Positions 1 through 7,050 of a stretch of 11,517 bases of DNA are shown one piece after another. This DNA is from Phycisphaerales bacterium UBA3158 (GTDB lineage: Bacteria > Planctomycetota > Phycisphaerae > Phycisphaerales > SM1A02). A model generated the notes under the pieces. It was not told where the DNA came from, searched no databases, and was given only the letters and a program-made list of their open reading frames with translations. The position numbers and the translations under genes were made by a program. Location: assembly GCA_002364555.1 (NCBI GenBank), contig DEYM01000058.1, positions 1 through 11,517 on the forward strand, read 5' to 3'. Positions within the stretch are counted from its first letter, which is position 1, and every line of letters starts with the position of its first letter.

Positions 1-89
1 CTCAGAAGCAGGCCATGCATCGGAAGTCCATTTCCATCTCTATGGACACCCGGCATTCCGCTGAGATCAACCGATCTATCGTGGAATGA

Positions 90-218
90 CCATGTGTTCG
101 AACGAAGCCTGTTGGCCCATGGATACAGCAGCGGCAGGCCACCGGTGTGCTCTTCGCGGAGAAACTGTTCCAGTGGCTGCGAGAGATGCAGACAATCCCG
201 CCCCCCAACGACCCATGA
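90..218 (+). other. Short coding-looking stretch, possible gene remnant or frameshifted 3' end
   Basis: The reading frame from 90 to the TGA at 216-218 is open for 42 codons. Its last part (about 147-215) has strongly G/C third positions and reads like a normal protein end, with residues such as AEKLFQWLREMQ followed by IPPPNDP. No good start codon opens it: the same frame is closed by TGA at 87-89, and only a GTG at 147 and an internal ATG lie within. It could be the 3' end of a gene broken by a frameshift (mutation or assembly error), or chance. The rest of 1-308 shows no convincing gene in any frame; the minus-strand frame opposite looks like an antisense shadow rich in Cys and Ser. I recognise no family. 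Confidence 0.2.
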
Positions 219-308
219 GACCGCGCAACACCCGGCGGCAGGATACAACTGCAGGGTCTGCTGGCTGGATGGATGATCAAGTTCGATCAAGGCAAGTCTA
301 TTGCAGGG

Positions 309-2699
309 TCAGCACTCGCCCCAGCTCGAGATGATCACGAGGACATCATTGACATCCACCAGACCATTGCCGTCGAGATCCGCCGACTCGTCGGCTGTTC
401 CGTAGAGCGACAGTACCTGCAGCAAATCGTCGACATTGATGGCTCCGGATGAATCCAGATCCCCGGGACAGGGAATCAGACAATCGAGAACCTCGAGACT
501 GACATTGTCGATACCCGCTTCCACCAGCGAGGCATCGAAGGCATCCTCCACGGAGAAGCGGATTCTCATCTCCGATGTCGGATCGAGATAGTCACCGATG
601 TTGAACGATGCCGTTTCCCACGATTGATCCGTTCCACCCGTCGACTGGACGAGGACCCAGGTCATGCCATCGTCGTTGCTCAGATAGGTCTCGAGCAGAT
701 CGTCATTCTGACTGTCGAAGAACCAACGGGAATAGGAGATCGATCCATCGCTGCCCTCGAGACTGAACCGTGGTGACAGGAGGTTGGTCGGACCGCCGTC
801 GACGTCCGCTTCACCTGGTGATTCCGGATTGGTCCCGTTCTGGGTGATGAAGCAGATCAAGGCGTCGGAACCGGCGGTCGCGTCGTTTTCCGGTTGTGGG
901 GTCTGGACACCGTAGATGGTGCCGATTGGATCGACACGCTCCCAGGCACCGCTGCTCAGCGACGAATCGTTTTCCACGGTCCATTCGGGATCGGGGTCCG
1001 ACTCGAATTCCTCTCGCTGGACTAGTGTGGTCCCATTGGCCACCAGGGACGAGAAGGGGGAAGCGGAGCCACCGGGTGGATCAACGTACATCGAACCCGA
1101 TGTCATCTCGGCCTCGAACCAGTAGGTGTATTGCTGAGTGCAATCACCAGCGGGCAAGGTGGCCTCGTAGGTGTCGTCTCCAAGACTGACAAGAGGCAAT
1201 TCCGTCGATTCACCGCCATCGATCTGGAGGTACATGCGACCACTGTCGGACTGGATCTCGCCTTCGCCGATCAGCTCAAGACGGAAACGAATATCCGTGG
1301 TCTCTCCGGGAACGAGGTAGCCGGGCAGGCCGTTTGGATAGGAGAACACGATTCCGGTCGGCGGCTGGTTCATCCAGATGGTCGTTCCATCGCATTTCCC
1401 GAAGACCAGATCCTTCCAACCGTCACCGTTGATGTCGATGATGCCGACGTCATGGATGCCATTTCGCTGGTTTTCCGGAATACCGGTGTCCTCGATGGAG
1501 AAGGTCACCTCGGGAAAATCGCCGCGGTTGCGGAAGATGTGCGTCGTTCGACTGCATCCGGCGATGTCCACATCCACATCGGTGATGATGACATCCGGAT
1601 TGCCGTCGTTGTTCAGGTCGCTGATGTAGGCATCACCTCCGAAACCGTTGGTGATCGAATCGAATGTGCGATAGCTGAAATTGGCGTATCCATCGGAGCC
1701 GTTGCCGGTGTTGAGATAGTAGGAGTCGACACCATCGTCGATGACGACCATGTCGAGCATTCCATCACCATTGAGATCCCCCACCTCGACGAAGTAGGGA
1801 GCCAGCTGGTCCTGGATCTCGTATTCGATGAACACACCCTCGTTCGACGGATCGTTGTAGGTAACGGCCACATGCTGTGGAGGATTCAGCGAAGTCTGCT
1901 TGACGATGTCGAGCGCGCCGTCGTCGTTCATGTCGGCGATGACACTGGCGGCACCGAAGGCGGATTCCCTCATCTCGGAGGTCAATCTCGACTGCGATTC
2001 ATCCGTGAAGTATCCATTCCCGTTGTTGATGAGAAGTCTGTTGTTGTAGTCCTCGATCTGGGCGGGACCCGAATCGTAATCCCCGAAGTACAGATCCTCG
2101 TCTCCGTCGGCATCGATGTCGCCGACCGTGACCGAGCAGAATCGGGGCCCGGCCGTGGGATGCATCTGCGGAATGCGGGCATCCTCGTAGCGGAAGCCCA
2201 GCCATTGGCCTTCATCCTCACCGAGATTGATGTAGATCCTCGGATGGGACAGATGCTTCGAATCATTGTCCGTCAGAGTCGGCGCAGTGATGATGTCAAG
2301 CCATCCATCACCATTGAAGTCGGCCAGCTTGACGTCCCGATCGTTCGTCGGCGTGAGGAAGCCCTGGTCGCCACTGACATCGGAGCTGGTCGCGTATTGC
2401 GATGTCCGATCGACAAGCACGCCGTTTTCATTCATGAGCAGAAGGTTGATATCCCGGCCGGCCGAGGTGAATGGCTCCTTGCGAACGACGATGAGATCCT
2501 CATCGCCATCGTTGTCGACATCGCCGACGACGTAGTCCTTCTCCTGCGTGTCGCTCTCACCGAGAGAGGAATCGACGGAGAGACGACTGCTGGTCTCGTC
2601 TGAGTAGCTGAGCCAGCCACTTGCACCCGCAAGGGCGGAATTCGCAAGGAGGCCTCCTGACACAATGCATGTCAATGGGAAGAAAATCTTGAGCATCAT
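309..2699 (-). CDS. Secreted FG-GAP/VCBS seven-repeat propeller protein with dockerin-like C-terminus
   Basis: A predicted exported calcium-binding protein of 796 aa. Numbered from an in-frame GTG at 2708 (799 aa), it has a signal peptide (about 1-27, ending ANSALA) and then seven FG-GAP motifs of the D-x-D/N-x-D-G-x-x-D type near residues 62, 130, 197, 259, 310, 363 and 424, which suggests a seven-bladed beta-propeller. An Ig-like beta region follows (about 450-560), then a MAM/jelly-roll-like domain (about 565-742) and a tail with two dockerin-like calcium loops (DLDSSGAINVDD and DLDGNGLVDVND, about 750-799). I chose ATG 2699 because the minus strand carries GAGAGAGAG at 2716-2708, eight bases upstream; the GTG at 2708 would directly abut that signal. 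The gene lies 45 bp downstream of the oxidoreductase gene on the same strand, so they are probably co-transcribed. No enzymatic motif is visible. A binding or adhesive role is inference. Confidence 0.85.
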   Translation of the reverse strand: MMLKIFFPLTCIVSGGLLANSALAGASGWLSYSDETSSRLSVDSSLGESDTQEKDYVVGDVDNDGDEDLIVVRKEPFTSAGRDINLLLMNENGVLVDRTSQYATSSDVSGDQGFLTPTNDRDVKLADFNGDGWLDIITAPTLTDNDSKHLSHPRIYINLGEDEGQWLGFRYEDARIPQMHPTAGPRFCSVTVGDIDADGDEDLYFGDYDSGPAQIEDYNNRLLINNGNGYFTDESQSRLTSEMRESAFGAASVIADMNDDGALDIVKQTSLNPPQHVAVTYNDPSNEGVFIEYEIQDQLAPYFVEVGDLNGDGMLDMVVIDDGVDSYYLNTGNGSDGYANFSYRTFDSITNGFGGDAYISDLNNDGNPDVIITDVDVDIAGCSRTTHIFRNRGDFPEVTFSIEDTGIPENQRNGIHDVGIIDINGDGWKDLVFGKCDGTTIWMNQPPTGIVFSYPNGLPGYLVPGETTDIRFRLELIGEGEIQSDSGRMYLQIDGGESTELPLVSLGDDTYEATLPAGDCTQQYTYWFEAEMTSGSMYVDPPGGSASPFSSLVANGTTLVQREEFESDPDPEWTVENDSSLSSGAWERVDPIGTIYGVQTPQPENDATAGSDALICFITQNGTNPESPGEADVDGGPTNLLSPRFSLEGSDGSISYSRWFFDSQNDDLLETYLSNDDGMTWVLVQSTGGTDQSWETASFNIGDYLDPTSEMRIRFSVEDAFDASLVEAGIDNVSLEVLDCLIPCPGDLDSSGAINVDDLLQVLSLYGTADESADLDGNGLVDVNDVLVIISSWGEC

Positions 2700-2707
2700 C
2701 AAACTCA

Positions 2708-2716
2708 CTCTCTCTC
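2708..2716 (-). promoter_or_regulatory. Shine-Dalgarno-like GAGAGAGAG that decides the start of the propeller gene
   Basis: The minus strand reads GAGAGAGAG at 2716-2708, leaving eight bases before ATG 2699. This spacing favours ATG 2699 over GTG 2708. Similar GAGAGAGG elements precede the oxidoreductase gene (4449-4441) and the protease gene (9830-9837). Confidence 0.55.
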
Positions 2717-2744
2717 GAAAATGGGAGAAGGCGGAATACCTTCT

Positions 2745-4451
2745 CTAGGAACAGTCCCCCCAGTAGGACAACAGTGCAAGGATATCATCAACTTCAACTT
2801 CGCCATCCTCATCGAGGTCGGCGGGGCAAGGCGGGCCGCAGGTTCCCCAGGCGGAAAGCATGAGGAGGACGTCATTGACCTCCACAGCTCCAGAATCGTC
2901 GATATCGCCGGGACATCGCTCGCAGACGTCGAGGGATCCGTCGGAATCCTGATCGACCGAGGGATCCTGAATAATCTCCACGACATCCAGGATCGAATTG
3001 CCGTTGCAGTCCTCAAGCGATTCGTCGAAGGCGTCCACGAACAGCACCAGATCCTGGGAATCGACCACTCCATCCTGATTGACGTCATGGATCGCACAGG
3101 CATCGTCGGGCGTGCACGACTGATTGAAGCAACCCTGGATCCCCTCCCCATCGTCATTGCCGAACACGTCGTCCCAATCGACGGACTGGGAACCATCGGC
3201 ATCGAACTCGATGCGGCCAAGCGAATCGAGAAACTGAATCAGAAGCGACTGATCCGCGGCGCTCAATGACGCGAAGGCCTGAACGGTGTCGATTCCCTGA
3301 CTGGCAAGCAGCCCATGTTCATAGATCGCAAAGGTCACACGGTCCTCGAAGGAACCACTGGCGAATCGACCATCATGCCATATGGGAATTCGGTATCTCA
3401 GGCCCCACAATGGTGGTGTTCGCAACTGCCGCTCTCCGGCTGGCCCATCCTGAATGCCGTCACCAGCCAACCCCATGCCATGGAGAAGGAAATCCCCATA
3501 TGGATGGATGTCGACGTTTCTCAGCGCCGTTTCCAAGCTCGAATCGTTGGACGTGGTGTAGGTTGGTGTGTGACAGGCTGAACAGCCCACCTGCTCGAAG
3601 ATCTGTTCTCCCGACATCCCCCAACGAGGTGTCTGAGGAGGTGGCGCCAGATATCGCTGGAAATCAGTCACTCGCTGGACGAACGACACCGCTGCGCCAT
3701 CCGGCGGATCCTCGGGATCAGCAACGTCGTCGCACTCACCAATGAGACTCTCGTCACCCTGCGGGGCTACTTCGTCCATCAATATCGCGTTCGTCATGCC
3801 CATCTCGTTCAGGGCTGCATCCGCACTGAAGGATTCGACCGTGGCGATCTGGGCCTTCCATCCGAATCGGCCGACACGGTCAACGCCACCGGGATCCTCA
3901 AGAGGCACGACCATCCGAGCATCTCCCTGGATCGATGAATCCTGAGATGCCTGAACTGCCAGCAGATCGCTGTCGAGAATGGCCTCGACCAGTCCATAGG
4001 CCAGTACACCCGGAGTCACCCTGAGGGTCGTGACATTGGCTTCTTCTGGAATGGTCTCGAGGCAGTCGTCATTGATGCTCTGAGCCTGGAGCAGGGTTCC
4101 GCCGACCTGATCAAGCGCTTCGAAGCCACCCTTCTTGCCAAGACGTCCGAAGTGGGTCACGAACTGTGAACCGGGTCCGCCCACGGGATTGTTGTGGCAG
4201 GACGCGCAGCTGGTCTGATTGAATACGGGGCCAAGTCCCTGCTCGGGAGTGAGGTTGAACTGATACGCCTCGAGACCGGCATAGAATCTCGCCAGCTCGT
4301 CCGCCGTGAGACCAGGCAACGGATCTCCCGGTCTGGGTTGCAGATCGGCCCGACTCGCCGATGGCCACTGGACAAGCACTACCAAGGCCAGAACCTTGGC
4401 AACTGATCTGCCCACGTGTGCCAATTGCTTAATTTTCAAGCCTCTCTCCAA
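2745..4451 (-). CDS. Di-haem DHOR/DUF1111-family oxidoreductase with tandem dockerin-like tail
   Basis: A predicted exported c-type haem protein of up to 568 aa. After a signal peptide (hydrophobic core about 18-30, cleavage near SRA at 35) it has two haem-binding CxxCH motifs, C82-x-x-C85-H86 and C290-x-x-C293-H294. The context GPVFNQTSC-x-x-CH and, later, RTPPLWGLR with WHDGRF (about 344-362) matches the DHOR/DUF1111 family, described as putative di-haem oxidoreductases distantly related to cytochrome c peroxidases. Residues 410-568 are not part of that family. They hold acidic calcium-loop motifs: DVNQDGVVDSQD, a DCNGNSILDV linker, and two dockerin-like units (DIDDSGAVEVND and DLDEDGEVEVDD, each ending in a WG). 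The start is uncertain because there is no ATG. TTG 4451 is the most upstream option; TTG 4439, ATT 4433 and GTG 4415 are alternatives. Substrate is unknown. Confidence 0.87.
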   Translation of the reverse strand: MERGLKIKQLAHVGRSVAKVLALVVLVQWPSASRADLQPRPGDPLPGLTADELARFYAGLEAYQFNLTPEQGLGPVFNQTSCASCHNNPVGGPGSQFVTHFGRLGKKGGFEALDQVGGTLLQAQSINDDCLETIPEEANVTTLRVTPGVLAYGLVEAILDSDLLAVQASQDSSIQGDARMVVPLEDPGGVDRVGRFGWKAQIATVESFSADAALNEMGMTNAILMDEVAPQGDESLIGECDDVADPEDPPDGAAVSFVQRVTDFQRYLAPPPQTPRWGMSGEQIFEQVGCSACHTPTYTTSNDSSLETALRNVDIHPYGDFLLHGMGLAGDGIQDGPAGERQLRTPPLWGLRYRIPIWHDGRFASGSFEDRVTFAIYEHGLLASQGIDTVQAFASLSAADQSLLIQFLDSLGRIEFDADGSQSVDWDDVFGNDDGEGIQGCFNQSCTPDDACAIHDVNQDGVVDSQDLVLFVDAFDESLEDCNGNSILDVVEIIQDPSVDQDSDGSLDVCERCPGDIDDSGAVEVNDVLLMLSAWGTCGPPCPADLDEDGEVEVDDILALLSYWGDCS

Positions 4452-4462
4452 AGCTCTATGAA
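4433..4462 (+). promoter_or_regulatory. Possible weak sigma70-type promoter for the TPR/CRTAC1/MFS set
   Basis: TTTTCA (4433-4438) and TATGAA (4457-4462) are 18 bases apart and lie about 35 bases upstream of the proposed GTG 4497. Both boxes are weak matches. The divergent minus-strand gene starts inside the same segment, so both transcription units must be controlled from this short region. Confidence 0.22.
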
Positions 4463-4496
4463 TGGTGCGTCTCTCTTAGACTACCGTAGAGAAGCC

Positions 4497-5306
4497 GTGA
4501 AGAGAGCACAAAGATCTATTCGCAGAAAGACCCCGTTGAGGATCCCCGTAATGATCCTCATTGGCTCTTTCATGCTCTTGAGTGGCTGTGAACGGCAAGA
4601 AGCGGGTAATCCGGAGGAAAATTCCTCCACGAATACGACCAGCCCGACGATCATTCCGGCACTCGATGGTTCGCTGAGCGACTGCTTCAAGCTCATCGAG
4701 GACGGTCGACATGGACCAGCCAGGGTCCGAATCCGTCAATGGCTCGATGATCATCCAGAGGATGCCAGAGGTGAATTCCTCATGGGGCTCAGCTATCACC
4801 AGGAGAAGCGGTACGGACGGGCGATCAAGTGGTTCGACAAGGCGGCCCTACATCGACCGGTCTACCCCCCTGTCTGGCACTTCCAGGGTTGGTCCAACTA
4901 CTACCTGGGCAATGCCCCACGTGCTCGGGAGGCATTCGATCGACATCTCCAACTGGATCCGGGCGAAGGTGATTCCCACTTTGCCATCGGTCTTCTGGCA
5001 ATGGAGGAATGGAGACTCGACGAGGCCGAGCGGCACTTCATGAAAGCCATCGAACTCCAGGCGAATCGGTCCACACGGATAAAGGGCGTATCCAAGGCCA
5101 AGGCGAGACTCAGTGAAGTCGTCGAGCATCGTGACGGGGACATCGAACAGGCCACGTTGCTTCTGAGGGAAAGCGTCGAACTGCATCCAGATCACTACGA
5201 AGCCTGGTATCGCCTCTCTCGGCTGCTCACACAGCAGAAGAAGAACGACGATGCCAGATCGGCGATGGAACAGTTCCACATGGCCAAGGAGCGCGTACGA
5301 CCATGA
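4497..5306 (+). CDS. TPR-repeat lipoprotein, partner of the downstream CRTAC1-type gene
   Basis: A predicted lipid-anchored scaffold protein of 269 aa. From GTG 4497 the N-terminus is basic (MKRAQRS...RRK), followed by a hydrophobic stretch and the lipobox LLSGC with Cys31 as lipidation site. The acidic, Thr/Ser-rich linker after it fits a tether. Tetratricopeptide helix pairs lie at about 59-88 (partial), 89-121, 123-156, 157-190 and 229-262, with typical residues (GLSYHQEKRYGRAIKWFDKA; AREAFDRHLQLDP; DEAERHFMKAIEL). The frame is open back to ATG 4416 and ATG 4458, but these add residues before the signal peptide and 4416 would overlap the divergent gene. ATG 4551 has GAGGA eight bases upstream but gives a signal peptide with no positive charge. 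The stop overlaps the next start as ATGA, indicating translational coupling. TPRs mediate protein-protein contacts; the partner is unknown, and the downstream product is the obvious candidate. Confidence 0.8.
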   Translation: MKRAQRSIRRKTPLRIPVMILIGSFMLLSGCERQEAGNPEENSSTNTTSPTIIPALDGSLSDCFKLIEDGRHGPARVRIRQWLDDHPEDARGEFLMGLSYHQEKRYGRAIKWFDKAALHRPVYPPVWHFQGWSNYYLGNAPRAREAFDRHLQLDPGEGDSHFAIGLLAMEEWRLDEAERHFMKAIELQANRSTRIKGVSKAKARLSEVVEHRDGDIEQATLLLRESVELHPDHYEAWYRLSRLLTQQKKNDDARSAMEQFHMAKERVRP

Positions 5307-7018
5307 ACTCAAGCGTTCATCATGTCATCGCCTTCACTCTGGTGATCCTCACGCTGGTTTCATGCAGACCTGCGCAGGAGGAACAACCTCCCCGTGTCAG
5401 GTTCGTGGATGTCACGCAGAATTCCGGCATCGATTTCACCACGACATCCGGAGCAAATCCATCCAGTCAGATTCTCGAGGTCAACGGTGGCGGAATCGCA
5501 CTGTTCGACTACGACAACGATGGTGATCCGGATCTCTTCATCGCCAACGGCGCCACGCTGGACTCGCCGGATGCGGGCCCGGGCTGTCGATTGTTTCGAA
5601 ATGACGGCGAATCCGGAACGATCCGGTTCACGGACGTGACGGACATCGCAGGCATCGACCTCAATCGATGGGCCATGGGAACGGCAACCGGCGATATCGA
5701 TGGTGATGGATACATCGATGTCCATGTCACCTGCTGGGGCCAGAACGCCATGCTGAGAAACCGAGGCGATGGGACATTCGAGGACATCACGACCATCGCG
5801 GGCATCGATGATGACGCCTGGAGCACCTCTTCGGTCTTCGGTGACGTGGATGCCGACGGCGACCTCGATCTGTACGTGGTGAACTATCTCGAATTCGATC
5901 CGTCGACTCCACCCCCACCAACTCGATACAAGGAACAGGATGTGCTCTCCGGTCCACAGGGATTGGTTCCACAGGCGGACCGGCTCTGGATCAACGATGG
6001 TCGAGGTCGGTTCGACGATGCCGCTCCACTCGGACTGATCGAGGAGACAGCTTCGGCCTACGGGCTCAATGCGATCATCCTCGACTTCGACGACGATGGA
6101 AGACAGGACATCGTGGTCGGCAATGACTCCATGGCCAACAATCTCTTCGTGCATGCCGAAAGGGAGGGCGAGACGCTTTCCCTGATCGATGCCGGTAGAG
6201 CGAGCGGCCTGTCGGCCAACATGGACGGATCGGAACAGGCCACCATGGGCATGGCGGTCGGGGATCTTGACACCGACGGCAGACCCGATCTGTTCACGAC
6301 CAACTTCTCAGCCGACACGAACACGTTGCATCGAAGCCTCGCCAACGGCGGATGGCAGGACCGCACACGTCAGTACGGCCTGGGCATGCCGAGTAGACCG
6401 TGGCTGGGATGGACAACCGCCTTCGTGGATATCGACTACGACGGGTTGGAGGACCTGATCATCCTCAATGGCCACGTCTATCCGAACGCCACGATCGAGA
6501 CGATGGACTCTCGATACGAGCAACCTCCGCAGATCCTGCTGCGAAGAGGCGATCGCTTCAACTCGCTTCCGGCGGATCAGGCGGACAACTGGCTGGGCAT
6601 CCCGCGCAGGGACCGCGCTGGGGCGATGGGCGATCTGGATGGCGATGGCGATCTGGATCTGGTCACGGCGGAGCTCAATGGCCCGATACGAGTCATACAG
6701 AATCAGACGCCATCACCGCCAAACAGGCGAGCGGTGATGATTCATCTCGAGGATGACCGAATCCAAACCTCGAATCGAAATGGTCTGGGCAGCAGGCTCC
6801 GTCTGAAATCAGATCCGCCGATCACGCGATGGATCCATTCCGGTGGCGCGTTCCAGTCCGCCCATGATTCCGCCGCCTCGTTCAATCTTGCCGCAGACGA
6901 GACTGACGCGGTCCTCGAAATCACCTGGCCTGATGGGGACATCACGATTCATGAGATCGACCCAACGGAACGCATGATCATCAAGCACAGTCGGGGCACC
7001 TCTGTAAATCCGAATTGA
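5303..7018 (+). CDS. CRTAC1-family FG-GAP and ASPIC/UnbV lipoprotein
   Basis: A predicted lipid-anchored, calcium-binding propeller protein of 571 aa. The signal peptide ends in the lipobox LVSC with Cys21. Seven FG-GAP loops with the D-x-D-x-D-G-x-x-D pattern begin near residues 69, 131, 181, 261, 321, 376 and 444, enough for one seven-bladed beta-propeller. The last about 85 residues (490-562) are an ASPIC/UnbV domain: NRNGLGSRLRLKS, HSGGAFQSAHD and LEITWPDGD fit its usual N-R-x-G-x-G-x-R, G-x-x-Q-S and W-P-D/S-G signatures. This FG-GAP plus ASPIC/UnbV order defines CRTAC1-like bacterial proteins, which are often encoded beside TPR proteins in planctomycetes and acidobacteria. The ATG overlaps the upstream TGA. 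No dockerin-like tail is present, unlike the propeller protein on the other side of the locus. Biochemical function is not established for the family. Confidence 0.9.
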   Translation: MNSSVHHVIAFTLVILTLVSCRPAQEEQPPRVRFVDVTQNSGIDFTTTSGANPSSQILEVNGGGIALFDYDNDGDPDLFIANGATLDSPDAGPGCRLFRNDGESGTIRFTDVTDIAGIDLNRWAMGTATGDIDGDGYIDVHVTCWGQNAMLRNRGDGTFEDITTIAGIDDDAWSTSSVFGDVDADGDLDLYVVNYLEFDPSTPPPPTRYKEQDVLSGPQGLVPQADRLWINDGRGRFDDAAPLGLIEETASAYGLNAIILDFDDDGRQDIVVGNDSMANNLFVHAEREGETLSLIDAGRASGLSANMDGSEQATMGMAVGDLDTDGRPDLFTTNFSADTNTLHRSLANGGWQDRTRQYGLGMPSRPWLGWTTAFVDIDYDGLEDLIILNGHVYPNATIETMDSRYEQPPQILLRRGDRFNSLPADQADNWLGIPRRDRAGAMGDLDGDGDLDLVTAELNGPIRVIQNQTPSPPNRRAVMIHLEDDRIQTSNRNGLGSRLRLKSDPPITRWIHSGGAFQSAHDSAASFNLAADETDAVLEITWPDGDITIHEIDPTERMIIKHSRGTSVNPN

Positions 7019-7043
7019 TACAGACGGGCCTTTGGCCCTGTAT
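7018..7043 (+). other. GC-rich hairpin at the CRTAC1/MFS junction
   Basis: ATACA (7018-7022) pairs with TGTAT (7039-7043), and GGGCC (7026-7030) pairs with GGCCC (7034-7038) around a TTT loop; GAC (7023-7025) forms a bulge. The stem follows the CRTAC1 stop directly and ends seven bases before ATG 7051. There is no T-run after it, so it does not look like a standard intrinsic terminator. It may affect mRNA stability or MFS translation. Confidence 0.5.
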
Positions 7044-7050
7044 CCTCGTC

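Noticed and set aside
2..280. A 92-codon open frame on the minus strand at the left edge
   Set aside because: Its composition is Cys/Ser/His-rich and unlike neighbouring proteins; the plus strand opposite looks more like coding sequence.
1131..2603. A 490-codon open frame on the plus strand
   Set aside because: It lies antisense to the FG-GAP gene. The many Asp codons (GAC/GAT) of the calcium loops read as Val/Ile codons in this frame and keep it free of stops. The product is a low-complexity V/I/D string without domains.
2721..3269. A 182-codon open frame on the plus strand
   Set aside because: It is antisense to the dockerin-like tail of the oxidoreductase, with the same codon-bias cause, and has no motif.
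4416..4496. A longer N-terminus for the TPR lipoprotein
   Set aside because: It would place 27 residues before the basic start of the signal peptide and overlap the divergent oxidoreductase start.
5360..6154. A 264-codon open frame on the minus strand
   Set aside because: It is antisense to the FG-GAP part of the CRTAC1-type gene, whose propeller and lipobox are unambiguous.
7018..7043. Intrinsic terminator between the CRTAC1-type and MFS genes
   Set aside because: The hairpin is strong but is followed by CC TCGTC instead of a T-run, and it lies directly before the next start codon.
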